A DNA stretch of 64,000 nt from G051903925 sp051903925 (lineage in GTDB: Bacteria; Pseudomonadota; Alphaproteobacteria; Zavarziniales; Zavarziniaceae), in NCBI RefSeq assembly GCF_051903925.1, contig NZ_CP173678.1, positions 4,154,001-4,218,000 of the forward strand. The letters run 5' to 3'. This document shows, piece after piece, positions 47,419 through 58,017 of the stretch. The position numbers were made by a program, and so were the translations under genes. The stretch's first letter is position 1; each line of letters begins with the position of its first letter. Under the pieces are notes generated by a model. The model worked only from the letters and a program-made list of their open reading frames with translations, made no database searches and had not been told where the DNA came from.

Positions 47419-49224
47419 CTACTTGAGCGTCAGGTCAGCACTCACGCTGACCGTGAATTCCGGCAGGATCTCGACGTCGATCTCGCCGTCCAGATAGCCG
47501 TCCTTGCGCACCTTCAAGATGTACTCGCCAGCGGCAAGTTTCACCGTGACTGGAGTCACACCCAGGTCGGTCCCATCGGGCGCGAACACCCGCGCTCCAT
47601 CCGGCCGGCTGACGATCCGGGCATAGCCCGGCGGGCCTGCCGGCTGCGGCGGCGGGTCGGGCTGGACCTCCGTCGTGCCGATGGTCGCATCGGGGGGCAC
47701 AGTGCCGACCGTGGCGCCGCCATCGGTCGTGCCGAGCGGGTCGGGCGGCGGCACCGTCGCGGTCGTGCCCGTCGGTCCGCCGTTGGGGGTCAGCACGGTT
47801 TCGGGGCCGGCCGGGCCGTCCTGGCCCTGGGGTGGTGTCCCGGCCCCCTGGACGGGCGGCGTCGTCACCGGGGTGGGCGTCTCCGGTCCCGGTCCACCCT
47901 GGAGCGGCTCGGGCGGCAGGGCCTGCCCTTCCGTCGCCTCGCGGGCCAGAACCACGGTATCCGGTGCCAGCACGGCGACCGCCTCGGCCTCCGTCCCATT
48001 CAGGTACATCGCCAGGCGGATCTGCGCGCCGAACACGAACCACGCGCCCGCCGCCCCGCCCAGCAGGACCACGAGCGCGACGATGGCTGCGATCAGGCCA
48101 CCGCGCCCCCTGCCCTCCTGGCGGGCCTGCCCCAGATCCTGGGCCTGCCGCCCGGAATCCTGGCGCCCGGAATCCTGGCGCCCGGAATCCCGGCCCGCTG
48201 CCCGCTCCGGCGCAATGCCGCCCTGACCTTGAAGCGGCGCGCGATCGGCCTGGGCGACGAAGGTTTCGGGATTGGTCCGCGTCGCCAGGCCGCCGACGCC
48301 GCTCATCTGCGCCGTCGCATCCTCCAGCGACAGGGCGCTCGGCTTGATCGCGACCAGGGTTGCGTCCTCGTCGGGCACCGTTGCCTCGACATCCGCCGAA
48401 TCAGCGGCCAGGCGCAGTGCCGCGCGGAACTCCTCGGCCGACTGGAAGCGGTCCTCGGGCTTCTTGGCCATCGCCTTCGCGACCACGGGGTCGAGGCTGT
48501 GGGGCGAGCGGGGATTGACGCTGGACGGCGGGTCCGGAACGACGTTCAGGACCTTGTACATGATCTGCTCGGTCGTGCCCTCGAACGGCTTCTTGCCGGC
48601 AAGCAGCTGGTAGAGCATCACGCCCGCGGCGTGGATGTCCGACCTGGCATCGACCGCAAGGGCCATGAACTGTTCGGGCGGCATGTAGGCCGCCGTGCCC
48701 ATGATCATGCCGGTCTGCGTCGCGGTCGAGGATTCGACCTTGGCAATGCCGAAGTCGCAGATCTTGACCCGCTTTTCGTCGGTGATCATGACGTTGGCAG
48801 GCTTGATGTCACGATGTACGACGCCGCGCTGGTGCGAATACTCCAGCGCGGTCAGCAACTCGTCCATGATCGTCACGATCTCGGCGACCGTGAAGGTGCG
48901 CTTCTCGTCCAGGAAGTCCTTGACCGAGCGGCCCTGGATGAACTCGATCGCGATGAACGCGATCCCCTCCTCCTCGCCATAGTCATAGACGCCGACGATG
49001 TTGGGGTGCTGCAGCTTGCCTGCGGCGCGCGCGTCGCGCTTCAGCCCCTGCAGCGCCAGGGTCTTGGCATCCTCGTCGTCGATCGCGTCGGCGCGGACGG
49101 TCTTGAGCGCGACATGGCGCTCGATCCCCGGATCATAGCCCTTGTAGACGACGCCCATGGCGCCGCGGCCGAGCACCGAGACGATGTCGTACTTGCCCAG
49201 CCGCTTGGGTTCCACCTGCGCCAC
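47419..49224 (-). CDS. Serine/threonine protein kinase with PEGA domain
   Basis: 601 residues from GTG 49224 with AGAGGG. The Hanks-type kinase domain (about 10-275) has GRGAMGVVYKG, VALKTV, HRDIKPANVMI and DFGIAK. A Gln/Arg linker with three 15-base repeats (SGRQD) leads to a TM helix at about 376-398 and a Pro/Gly-rich external linker. The C-terminal PEGA domain reads GYARIVSRPDGARVFAPDG and GVTPVTVKLAAGEYILKVRKDGYL. It is a membrane sensor kinase that may read envelope state; the divergent PP2C gene is its likely opposing phosphatase. Confidence 0.95.
   Translation of the reverse strand: MAQVEPKRLGKYDIVSVLGRGAMGVVYKGYDPGIERHVALKTVRADAIDDEDAKTLALQGLKRDARAAGKLQHPNIVGVYDYGEEEGIAFIAIEFIQGRSVKDFLDEKRTFTVAEIVTIMDELLTALEYSHQRGVVHRDIKPANVMITDEKRVKICDFGIAKVESSTATQTGMIMGTAAYMPPEQFMALAVDARSDIHAAGVMLYQLLAGKKPFEGTTEQIMYKVLNVVPDPPSSVNPRSPHSLDPVVAKAMAKKPEDRFQSAEEFRAALRLAADSADVEATVPDEDATLVAIKPSALSLEDATAQMSGVGGLATRTNPETFVAQADRAPLQGQGGIAPERAAGRDSGRQDSGRQDSGRQAQDLGQARQEGRGRGGLIAAIVALVVLLGGAAGAWFVFGAQIRLAMYLNGTEAEAVAVLAPDTVVLAREATEGQALPPEPLQGGPGPETPTPVTTPPVQGAGTPPQGQDGPAGPETVLTPNGGPTGTTATVPPPDPLGTTDGGATVGTVPPDATIGTTEVQPDPPPQPAGPPGYARIVSRPDGARVFAPDGTDLGVTPVTVKLAAGEYILKVRKDGYLDGEIDVEILPEFTVSVSADLTLK
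48155..48195 (-). repeat. 15-base tandem repeats inside the kinase gene
   Basis: The unit CGCCCGGAATCCTGG recurs about three times in frame, encoding SGRQD copies in the linker before the TM helix. Length variation is possible without changing the frame. Confidence 0.75.
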
Positions 49225-49387
49225 GCGCCCTCTGCCTCGCCTGTTGTTGGCCCACCATACAACAGGCGGCCACGCAATTTCACGATTGCCGTCACAGATA
49301 GACGGCCATATGTGGCACCGCGGATGGACGCGGACCGCGCTTAGGCGGCATCATGGGGCCGACAAGCATGATCCAGGAATGGGACGA

Positions 49388-50185
49388 ATGTCCGAGCGGA
49401 TAGAAGTGGCAGCGTTGTCTGACGTCGGACGGGTCCGCAAGCTGAACGAGGACAGCTTTGCCTATGTGAAGAATTCCGGCCTGTTCATCGTGGCCGACGG
49501 CATGGGTGGCCACGACGCGGGCGAGGTGGCGAGCAAGGCCGCGGTCAATGCCGTGTCGGGCGTGATCAAGCTGGCCAGCCTGGGCCAGCGCCTGCCGGAG
49601 GACGAGGACCATACCCTGCGCCTGGGCAATCCGCTGCAGCCCAAGGCCGGCGTCGATGCCGACCAGATGGTGGAGACGATCAAGCGCGCCATTCATCGCG
49701 CCAATGCGGAGATCTTCCGCATGAACGATCAGCGCGGCTATCCCGAGGGCCGCGGCATGGGCACGACGCTGGTCGGCTTCTGGGCGCCGGGTGCGGCGGA
49801 CAAGATCTATACGTTCAACGTGGGCGACAGCCGGCTCTACCGTTTTCGGGACGGCAAGCTGGAGCAGATCACGCGCGACCACACCCTGTGGCAGGAATGG
49901 AACGACAACGGCCAGGTCGGCGCAGAGCCGCGCAAGAACGTGATTCTCCGCGCCATCGGGCCCTGGCGCACGGTCGAGGCGGACGTGACGACGCTGGAGG
50001 CCCAGTCGCAGGACCTCTACCTCGTTTGCTCCGACGGCCTGACCGGCATGGTCGATGACGAGGTGATCGCCCAGGAACTGGCCAGCACGACCGACCTGGA
50101 GGCGACCTGCGCCCGCCTGATCGAACTGGCCAACGCCAATGGCGGCAAGGACAACGTCACCGCCGTCCTTTGCCGTCGGCGCTAG
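49388..50185 (+). CDS. PP2C-family protein phosphatase
   Basis: 265 residues from ATG 49388; ATG 49379 is a near alternative. All PPM metal motifs are present: NEDSFAYV, VADGMGGHDAGE, GMGTTLVGF, VGDSRLYRF, CSDGLTGMVDD and GGKDNVTAV. Cytoplasmic, no membrane segment. It diverges from the Ser/Thr kinase with a 163-base shared promoter region, forming a kinase-phosphatase pair. Confidence 0.95.
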   Translation: MSERIEVAALSDVGRVRKLNEDSFAYVKNSGLFIVADGMGGHDAGEVASKAAVNAVSGVIKLASLGQRLPEDEDHTLRLGNPLQPKAGVDADQMVETIKRAIHRANAEIFRMNDQRGYPEGRGMGTTLVGFWAPGAADKIYTFNVGDSRLYRFRDGKLEQITRDHTLWQEWNDNGQVGAEPRKNVILRAIGPWRTVEADVTTLEAQSQDLYLVCSDGLTGMVDDEVIAQELASTTDLEATCARLIELANANGGKDNVTAVLCRRR

Positions 50186-50260
50186 GGGTAACTCCAGGCC
50201 GGTTCAAGGGCTCCGTCAGGTCGGCCATTGAGCTCGATGCAATTGCGGCTGGGACTTCCT

Positions 50261-50348
50261 CCCGCTCATCCCCGCGAAGGCGGGGATCCAGGGGCCGCGA
50301 GGACAACGCTGGTGGCTCTGGTTTCCCGCTTTCGCGGGACTGAGCGGG
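50261..50348. repeat. Composite extragenic palindromic element (REP/BIME-like)
   Basis: Outer inverted arms CCCGCTCA (50261-50268) and TGAGCGGG (50341-50348) enclose two hairpins: CCCCGCGAAGGCGGGG (50270-50285) and TCCCGC-x4-GCGGGA (50324-50339). The phrase CATCCCCGCGAAGGCGGGGATCC is a type seen scattered between genes in many alphaproteobacteria. The smaller palindrome at 420-453 shares its core. It lies between convergent PP2C and DUF1178 genes. Confidence 0.8.
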
Positions 50349-50386
50349 GTGAGCTTGGCGTCTGAATCTCCGCCGTATTGTTCCCC

Positions 50387-50806
50387 TCAGTCGTCGGTGC
50401 GAGGGACCCAGGGGATGGCAGCGACCTCGACCCCCTCGTCACTCAGGGCCTCGGCCTCGTCGGGAGTCGCCTCGCCGTAGATGCCGCGCGGCGGCGTCTC
50501 GCCGTAGTGGATGCGCCGCGCCTCCTCGGCGAAGCGCTCGCCCACATAGTCGCAGTTTGATTCGACCTGGGAGCGCACCTCCCGCAGCATCGCCATGACC
50601 TTTGCGCGGGCTTGCGCTGCCGCGTGCTCGGCCGCTCCCTTGCCGGTTGAGATCATGGGCACGCTGGGCGCCCGCTCGATCCGGGTCGAGGCGCAGTCCG
50701 GGCAGGCGATCGCCTCGGCCGCGCGCAGCTTGGCATAGGCGTCGCTGTCCTTGTACCAGGCCTCGAAGACGTGGCCGGCCTCGCACTTCAGGTCATAGAC
50801 GATCAT
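50387..50806 (-). CDS. DUF1178 family protein
   Basis: 139 residues. The start MIVYDLKCEAGHVFEAWYKD and ACPDCASTRIERAPSVP form the zinc-ribbon part (C8, C35, C38 region), and the conserved tail is RRIHYGETPPRGIYGEAT. No established role. The start overlaps the end of the nitrilase gene (ATGA), placing it last in the comF-grxC-nitrilase unit. Confidence 0.92.
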   Translation of the reverse strand: MIVYDLKCEAGHVFEAWYKDSDAYAKLRAAEAIACPDCASTRIERAPSVPMISTGKGAAEHAAAQARAKVMAMLREVRSQVESNCDYVGERFAEEARRIHYGETPPRGIYGEATPDEAEALSDEGVEVAAIPWVPRTDD

Positions 50807-51663
50807 TCCGCCGCCTTCGGCAGTTCGAGTTCCGGCCCCTCAAAGGCGCGCTCGTTGCGCAAAGACGGGATCCGGGTCCGCGTGTCCTCGACCCGGCTCA
50901 GGTCCAGGGTCGCGGTGACGAAGCCCGGCTCGACGCCGGCATCGGCCAGGACCTCGCCCCACGGATCGACGATCAGCGAATGGCCAAAGGTCTTGCGCCC
51001 GTCCTCGTGGTCGCCGGTCATGCCGGGGGCGATCACGAAAGAGCCGGTCTCGATCGCGCGGGCGCGCAGCAGGACGTGCCAGTGCGCCTGCCCCGTGATG
51101 CGGGTAAAGGCCGCCGGACAGGTCAGGATGCGGGCACCCGCCTTGGCCAGCGCACGATAGAGATAGGGAAAGCGCAGGTCGTAGCAGACGGTCAGGCCGA
51201 TGCCGCCCCAGGGCGACTGCGCCAGCACCGCCCGGTCGCCGGGCCGATAGTTGCGGCTTTCGCGCGACGTCTCGCCATTGGGCAGGTCGACGTCGAACAT
51301 GTGCAGCTTGTCATAGGAGGCGGCCAGGCTGCCGTCCGGGCGGACCAGGAACGAGCGGTTGGCCAGCTTGTCCTCCGCGATGCGGATGGGGAGCGAGCCG
51401 ATCAGCAGCCAGATGCCGAGTTCCGCGGCCAGGGCGCGGAGGGCGGCTAGCGCGGTGTCGCGCTCTTCGGTCGTGGTCTTGGCAAAGACCTGCTCCGACT
51501 TGCGCTCCATCAGCGACGTCACCTCGGGCGTCGCCACCAGCTGGGCCCCGGCTGCCGCCGCCTTGCGGATCCAGCCGCTTGCCGTCGCGATGTTCCCAGC
51601 GACGTCGGTGGTCGCGGTGTATTGGACGCAGGCGACGGTCAGGAGGTCGAGCGGCGCGCCCAT
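50803..51663 (-). CDS. Carbon-nitrogen hydrolase (nitrilase superfamily, Nit1/2-like)
   Basis: 286 residues from ATG 51663, sharing one base with the grxC stop. The E-K-C triad is visible: E in VATPEVTSLM, K in SYDKLHMFD and C in LTVCYDLRFPYLYRAL. Closest layout is that of Nit-type omega-amidases/deaminated-glutathione amidases, which would fit the neighbouring glutaredoxin. Substrate not proven. Confidence 0.92.
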   Translation of the reverse strand: MGAPLDLLTVACVQYTATTDVAGNIATASGWIRKAAAAGAQLVATPEVTSLMERKSEQVFAKTTTEERDTALAALRALAAELGIWLLIGSLPIRIAEDKLANRSFLVRPDGSLAASYDKLHMFDVDLPNGETSRESRNYRPGDRAVLAQSPWGGIGLTVCYDLRFPYLYRALAKAGARILTCPAAFTRITGQAHWHVLLRARAIETGSFVIAPGMTGDHEDGRKTFGHSLIVDPWGEVLADAGVEPGFVTATLDLSRVEDTRTRIPSLRNERAFEGPELELPKAAE

Positions 51664-51920
51664 CAGGCCGCCAGGAGCGGGTCCAGCCCGCCCTTCCGGT
51701 CCAGCGCGTAGAGATCGTCGCAGCCGCCAATGTGCTGCCCGTTGATGAAGATCTGCGGGACGGTGTGACGGCCACCGGCGCGGTCCATCATCTCCCGCCG
51801 GCGGCCTGCGTCCATCATCACGTCGATCTCGGCGTATTCGGCCCCCTTCTTCTCCAGCAGCGCCTTCGCACGCGCGCAATAGGGGCACATCATCGTGGTG
51901 TAGATCGTGATCTCGGCCAC
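51663..51920 (-). CDS. grxC: Glutaredoxin 3
   Basis: 85 residues from GTG 51920 with AAGGAG nine bases upstream. The dithiol site CPYC (TTMMCPYCARAKALLEKK), the cis-Pro TVPQIFI and GGCDDL are all present. It reduces disulfides using glutathione. Middle gene of the comF-grxC-nitrilase-DUF1178 series. Confidence 0.95.
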   Translation of the reverse strand: MAEITIYTTMMCPYCARAKALLEKKGAEYAEIDVMMDAGRRREMMDRAGGRHTVPQIFINGQHIGGCDDLYALDRKGGLDPLLAA

Positions 51921-51998
51921 AGGCGCAACTCCTTGGGGCCCGGCTGCGGCCGGGCGCGGGGCATCATGCCCCAAATCTGGGGAGAGATCGCGTGCGTT

Positions 51999-52736
51999 TC
52001 ATCCCACCTGCATGGGCCGGATGACGCGGGCCAGGGTCAGGACATCGACATTGACCGCGCCGGCACGCTTCAGCGTGCGGGCACATGCCTCCACGGTGGC
52101 GCCGGTCGTCAGGACGTCGTCCAGCAGCACGATGCGGGCGGGTACCGGTTGGCCGCCCCGCACGGCAAAGGCGCCCCGTACATTGCGGGCACGCTGGCTG
52201 CGGCCCAGGTGGCCCTGGCTTGCCGTCGGTCGCAGGCGCAGCAGCAGGTCGGGCCGGCAGGGAACGCCGCATACCCGGGCCAGCGCCATGCCGAGTACCG
52301 CCGACTGGTTGTAGCGGCGCAGGACCAGCCGCCGCCAATGCAGCGGCACAGGCACGATCGCATCCGCCCCCTGCACCAGCTCCGCCCCGGCCCGCGCCAG
52401 CCAGCGGGCGAAATGGGGGGCGCCCTCCAGATGATCGGCATGCTTCAGGCGCAGGATCAGGTCGCGACTCGCCTCGTCATAGCCCATCACCGTGCGGGCC
52501 CGGTCGAAGGCTGGCGGATGCGCCAGGCAGGCCCCGCACCGCACCCCAGGCCCCAGGTCGAAATCCAGCGGCACGCCGCAGCACCCGCACAGCGGCGCTT
52601 CCACGAAGCGGATGCCCGACCAGCAGGCCAGGCACAGGCGCCCCTGCTCGTCTACCGCCTCGCCACAGCGCAGGCAACGGGGGGGCAGCAGGATATCCAG
52701 GGCGCGCCGCCCCCAATGGGCCAGCGCACGGCTCAC
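51999..52736 (-). CDS. comF: ComF family protein (double zinc ribbon, phosphoribosyltransferase-like)
   Basis: 245 residues from GTG 52736. An N-terminal four-Cys zinc ribbon (LLPPRCLRCGEAVDEQGRLCLACW, and a second CGCC) is followed by a phosphoribosyltransferase-like domain with VLLDDVLTTGATVEAC. Family members act in DNA uptake or are of unknown role. The GTGA overlap couples it to the helicase gene. Confidence 0.92.
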   Translation of the reverse strand: MSRALAHWGRRALDILLPPRCLRCGEAVDEQGRLCLACWSGIRFVEAPLCGCCGVPLDFDLGPGVRCGACLAHPPAFDRARTVMGYDEASRDLILRLKHADHLEGAPHFARWLARAGAELVQGADAIVPVPLHWRRLVLRRYNQSAVLGMALARVCGVPCRPDLLLRLRPTASQGHLGRSQRARNVRGAFAVRGGQPVPARIVLLDDVLTTGATVEACARTLKRAGAVNVDVLTLARVIRPMQVG

Positions 52737-55483
52737 GGCCGGCGACTGTCCAGGAATTGCCGTGTCCCGGCGACCGCCTCGGCCAGGCCCACGCGCTGCA
52801 CGGCCACGCCGTCCGGAAAGGCGTCAAGCAGCCGGGTGGGCGTCATCGCATCCAGGATGACGAAGACCCCCATGTCGTCCTGCCGACGGATCAGGCGGCC
52901 GAACGCCTGCTTCAGCCGCAACCGCGTCAGCATGTCGTCATAGGCGGTGCCGCCGAAAGCGGCCTTGCGTGCCTTGTGCAGCAAGTCGGGGCGCGGCCAG
53001 GGCACGCGGTCGAACACGATCAGGCGCAACGCCTGGCCCGGCACGTCGACGCCGTCGCGGACCGCGTCGGTGCCCAGCAGGCAGGAATCGCGCTCCGCCC
53101 GGAACAGGTCGATGAGCGTGCCGACATCCAGCGGATCGACATGCTGCGCCAGCAGGTCCAGCCCCGCCGTCTCCAGCGCCTCGTGGATCCGCTGGTGCAC
53201 GCCGCGCAGCCGGCTGATCGCCGTGAACAGGCCCAGGGCGCCGCCACCCGCCGCCAGGAACAGCGTGCGATAGGCAGCAGCGACATCGTCCGGCGCGTCG
53301 CGCCGCACGTCGGTCACGACGAAGACCCGCGTGCGCGACGCGTAGTCGAAGGGCGAGGGCAGGCTGGCGCGGCGCGGGGGCAGCACCAGGTGATGCGCCC
53401 CGGTCCGCATTTCCGCCATCTGCCAATCCGAATCGGCGTGCGAGCGATCGCGCAGCGTGGCCGAGGTGATCAGGGCGCCATGCGCCTGATCCAGCAGGAC
53501 GCGCGCGAATGGCTGCGTCGGATCGACCCAATGGCGGTGCAGGCCGCAATCCAGTTCCCGCCCCTCTGCCCGGTCGATGGCACAAAGATCGACCAGCCCT
53601 TCAGGGGTGATGTCATCCAATTCCCGCAGCATCGCGCGCCAGGGGCCCACCTGATCCCCCACGCGCCGCTCGATGCCCCGCGCGGCGGCGTCCAGGCGCG
53701 CCCGGGCGGCGCTGTCCAGCGTCTCCGCGTCCTCGTCCAGGCGGTCGCGCAGGCGCCGCACCAGTGTCTGCAGGGGGCCTTGCAGCCGTTCCAGGGCGGC
53801 ATCCAGCCCGCTGGCCGCGGCCAGCACCTCAGGCAGCGCCGGGGCCTTCTCGCATTCGCGGCGCAGGCTGCCCTCGACCTGGTTGCGGGTCCGGGCCAGG
53901 ACCTGGGTCCGCAGGGCAGAAAGGAACGTCTCGGCCGGTCCCACCGGGTTGCCGGCCTGGATGCGGGCCAGCCAGCCCTCGCCCGGCAACGCGGCAGCGG
54001 CCGCATGGGCATCGGCCAGGGCCCGATCCGCGTCCGCGTCATCGATCACCAGGTCGCTGATCCGGGCGGTGAGACCGCGCGCCCGCTGTGCGACGCGGGC
54101 CCTGCGCCCCTCCTCGTGCCCGCGAACCCAGCGCCGCAGGTCCGCCGCCTCCACACCCGTGAGATGCGCGGAGAATGCGCCGTCCGCCGCGTCGAAGACG
54201 TGGTGCCCTTCGTCGAAGACGATGCGCAGCGGAATGTCGCGCCCCTCGACCGCCCGTGCGGCGGTGATCATCACCAGGGCATGGTTGGCGACCACGATCT
54301 CTGCCTGACGGGCCTTGCGGATGCCGCGCTCGATGAAGCACTTGCGATAGTGCGGACAGGCCGAATGGATGCACTCGCCCCGCCGGTCGGTCAGGGCGGA
54401 GACCCGCACACCCAGCAGGTCGCCGGCCCAGGCCGGGAAGTCGCCGCCCACCATGTCGCCGTCGCGCGTCGCCTCGGCCCAGCGGGCGATCAGGCCCAGC
54501 GCCACCCGGTCCGGCCGGTCCGGCGGCCCCTGGCGGGCCTGGTCCTCGAAATTGAGGAGGCAGAGATAGTTCTCCCGCCCCTTGCGCACGACGACCTTGG
54601 CCGCCTTCTCCGCGGCGACCGGATACAGGCGGGACAGTTCCCGGTCCAGCTGGCGTTGCAGGACGCGGGTATAGGTCGACAGCCAGACCGGGCCGCCATT
54701 CTTGGCCGCGAAGACCGAGGCCGGAGCGATGTAGCCCAGCGTCTTGCCGATGCCCGTTCCCGCCTCGGCCAGGACCATGCTGGGCGCACCCTCCCGCAGG
54801 CGGGGGGCAAAGGCGCCTGCGGCCAGCGCCGCATAGTCCGCCTGCTGTGGCCGCGCCTCTGCCGCATCGTGCAGCAATCCGGCCAGGGCCTGCCGGGCCT
54901 CGTCCTCGCTGACCGGCCGGCTCAGCGGATCGCCTTCGGGGGGCGGTTCCTCCCACTCCGGAAGCCGCGTCCAGACGTCGAAGCCGCTGCCCGGACCGTC
55001 GCGCGCACCGCCCAAGGCCTGCAGCACGGCCGGCGCCCAGGGCCAGCCGGCCTGCCCCATCGCGGCGGCCACCCGCGCGGCGATGGCCTGGCCTCGCTGC
55101 CCGGGTGCCGCCAGGGTGCCGAGCAGCAGCGCCAGGGCGCGATGCAGGGCCAGGGCCTGGTCCACCGGATCGTCCGGTACGTCAAGGTCCAGCGCGGCGG
55201 CCAGTCCGCGCGGACTGGGCAGGCAGAAGCGGGCCGGATGAACGAACGCGAAGAGTTCAAGCAGGTCCAGCCCGGCCAGCCGGTCCAGACCCAGCCGGCG
55301 CGCCAGGCTGGGCGCATGGACGCAGAGGAGGCGCCCGGCCGATGCCAGCGCACGCGCATCCTCCGGGTTCAGGTCGTCGACCTCGCCACTGGCGCTGACC
55401 GAGACCAGGCGCCCGGGCACCGCGACCAGGGCCACCAGGTCAGGCGAGGCCAAGTCAGAAGGGGCCAAGTCAGAAGGAGGCAT
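52733..55483 (-). CDS. dinG: DinG-family ATP-dependent DNA helicase (XPD-like)
   Basis: 916 residues from ATG 55483. An ATG at 55576 would extend it through the hairpin at 55512-55539, so it is not chosen. Walker A is AEAGTGIGKTLGYIAP, the DEGH box FDEGHHVF replaces DEAH, and the Fe-S cysteines are in YLCLLNF, CIHSACPHYRKCF. The N-terminal 150 or so residues are not helicase and resemble the nuclease-deficient exonuclease-like part of some alphaproteobacterial DinG proteins. Likely acts in repair of stalled forks or R-loops. Coupled to comF. Confidence 0.88.
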   Translation of the reverse strand: MPPSDLAPSDLASPDLVALVAVPGRLVSVSASGEVDDLNPEDARALASAGRLLCVHAPSLARRLGLDRLAGLDLLELFAFVHPARFCLPSPRGLAAALDLDVPDDPVDQALALHRALALLLGTLAAPGQRGQAIAARVAAAMGQAGWPWAPAVLQALGGARDGPGSGFDVWTRLPEWEEPPPEGDPLSRPVSEDEARQALAGLLHDAAEARPQQADYAALAAGAFAPRLREGAPSMVLAEAGTGIGKTLGYIAPASVFAAKNGGPVWLSTYTRVLQRQLDRELSRLYPVAAEKAAKVVVRKGRENYLCLLNFEDQARQGPPDRPDRVALGLIARWAEATRDGDMVGGDFPAWAGDLLGVRVSALTDRRGECIHSACPHYRKCFIERGIRKARQAEIVVANHALVMITAARAVEGRDIPLRIVFDEGHHVFDAADGAFSAHLTGVEAADLRRWVRGHEEGRRARVAQRARGLTARISDLVIDDADADRALADAHAAAAALPGEGWLARIQAGNPVGPAETFLSALRTQVLARTRNQVEGSLRRECEKAPALPEVLAAASGLDAALERLQGPLQTLVRRLRDRLDEDAETLDSAARARLDAAARGIERRVGDQVGPWRAMLRELDDITPEGLVDLCAIDRAEGRELDCGLHRHWVDPTQPFARVLLDQAHGALITSATLRDRSHADSDWQMAEMRTGAHHLVLPPRRASLPSPFDYASRTRVFVVTDVRRDAPDDVAAAYRTLFLAAGGGALGLFTAISRLRGVHQRIHEALETAGLDLLAQHVDPLDVGTLIDLFRAERDSCLLGTDAVRDGVDVPGQALRLIVFDRVPWPRPDLLHKARKAAFGGTAYDDMLTRLRLKQAFGRLIRRQDDMGVFVILDAMTPTRLLDAFPDGVAVQRVGLAEAVAGTRQFLDSRRP

Positions 55484-55511
55484 GGCTGGCACGAACGGCG
55501 CCTCAACGCCA

Positions 55512-55539
55512 ACGGGCTCCGGATCGCTCCGGAGCCCGT
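55512..55539 (-). terminator. Strong hairpin after the lipoprotein gene
   Basis: ACGGGCTCCGGA (55512-55523) and TCCGGAGCCCGT (55528-55539) form 12 perfect pairs with a TCGC loop. It lies 53 bases after the lipoprotein stop on the minus strand and ahead of the helicase start. No T-run; probably a terminator. Confidence 0.65.
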
Positions 55540-55591
55540 CAGGCGGTCTCAGTTCCGATGACCCCGAAGCGGCCATCTGGCCGCCCCAGCG

Positions 55592-56476
55592 CTACTTGCA
55601 GGCGGCGACAGGGCGCTGGGCCGGGATCGCCTGGGTCAGGGAGAACTTGCCGAAATCGGCCGGCTTGGTCGCCAGGGCCTGCTCAACCAGGGGCAGCATC
55701 GTCTGGCAATAGTTCGGGATCTTGTTGCTTTCCTCGGACACTTCCTGCGCCAGCACGGTGACATAGTTGTCGAAGCGGCGCAGGAAGCCGCGGCCGTGCT
55801 GCTTGCGGAAGAAGGCCTGCAACGTATTCGAATGCGTGACGAGAACCGGGCTGAAACGCCGGACGAAGTCGTTATAGCGCTCCGTAACCTTCAGTTCAGG
55901 ATTCATCCGGTGGCACTTGAGTGCCGCCACCATCAGCACCGTCTGGAAATGGCGGACGGCATCGGCCTCGGCCTCCTTGGCCGACTGGCACGACCGGTTG
56001 GGCCGCGGAATGGCCGACGCGATGGCGGCGGACGTTCCGGCGGCAGCGCTCGGCTGGCGCGGACCGGTCGGCGGCACGAACGCCGCAGGCGGCACCGTGG
56101 CCGCCGCCACCTGCGCGCCGGAGGCGGGCGGGTTGGCATCGGTGAGCGTCGCGGGGCGCGGCTGCGGCATGGTCGGGAAGACCTTGCCGGATGCCGTGCG
56201 GAATGTCGGCGGCAATGCCGGCTTGGCCGGCTCAGCCGCGGGCTCGGGCGTCGCCGCGGGGGCGGGTCCAGATGCCGCCATCGCGGCGCTGGTGATCGCG
56301 GCGACGTTGTCCGCCGACTGCTGCGCCGCCGGCTCGGCTGGCTTGGGCGCTGCCTCGGCCACGGGGACGGCCCCCGCCGCAGGCTTCGAATCACCGAACA
56401 TGCTGGTTTCGCAACCGGACACGGCCAAGCCAATGCCGAGCGCCACGGCAGCCGTCATGAGCCTAGAAAAAGCCAT
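55592..56476 (-). CDS. Lipoprotein of unknown function
   Basis: 294 residues from ATG 56476 with GGAGAGGGGC. The lipobox LAVSGC gives a lipidated Cys near residue 22. A Pro/Ala-rich disordered stretch to about residue 155 is followed by a helical domain with conserved-looking CQSAKEAEADAVRHFQTVLMVAALKCHRMNPELKVTERYNDFVRRFSPVL and a later NYCQTM. Four Cys could form two disulfides. It does not match a family I can name. Sits between gatB and dinG. Confidence 0.75.
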   Translation of the reverse strand: MAFSRLMTAAVALGIGLAVSGCETSMFGDSKPAAGAVPVAEAAPKPAEPAAQQSADNVAAITSAAMAASGPAPAATPEPAAEPAKPALPPTFRTASGKVFPTMPQPRPATLTDANPPASGAQVAAATVPPAAFVPPTGPRQPSAAAGTSAAIASAIPRPNRSCQSAKEAEADAVRHFQTVLMVAALKCHRMNPELKVTERYNDFVRRFSPVLVTHSNTLQAFFRKQHGRGFLRRFDNYVTVLAQEVSEESNKIPNYCQTMLPLVEQALATKPADFGKFSLTQAIPAQRPVAACK

Positions 56477-56568
56477 GCCCCTCTCCACGAATCACGCAAC
56501 GCACTCCGCCCCCAGAGGACTGACCCCTTGGCACAGACAAGAACTATAACAGCCGCAGGCGCTTGCGC

Positions 56569-58016
<1,448 letters not shown>

Positions 58017-58017
<1 letters not shown>

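Noticed and set aside
48155..48195. CRISPR-like repeats
   Set aside because: 15-base units are in frame in the kinase linker, have no spacers, and no cas genes are present.
47149..49344. 731-codon plus-strand frame opposite the Ser/Thr kinase
   Set aside because: Shadow; kinase motifs on the other strand are complete.
52085..55561. 1158-codon plus-strand frame opposite dinG and comF
   Set aside because: Shadow frame; Arg/Gly/Pro-rich with no recognisable domain.
55484..55576. Longer start for the DinG-type helicase
   Set aside because: It would place a strong terminator-like hairpin inside the coding region.
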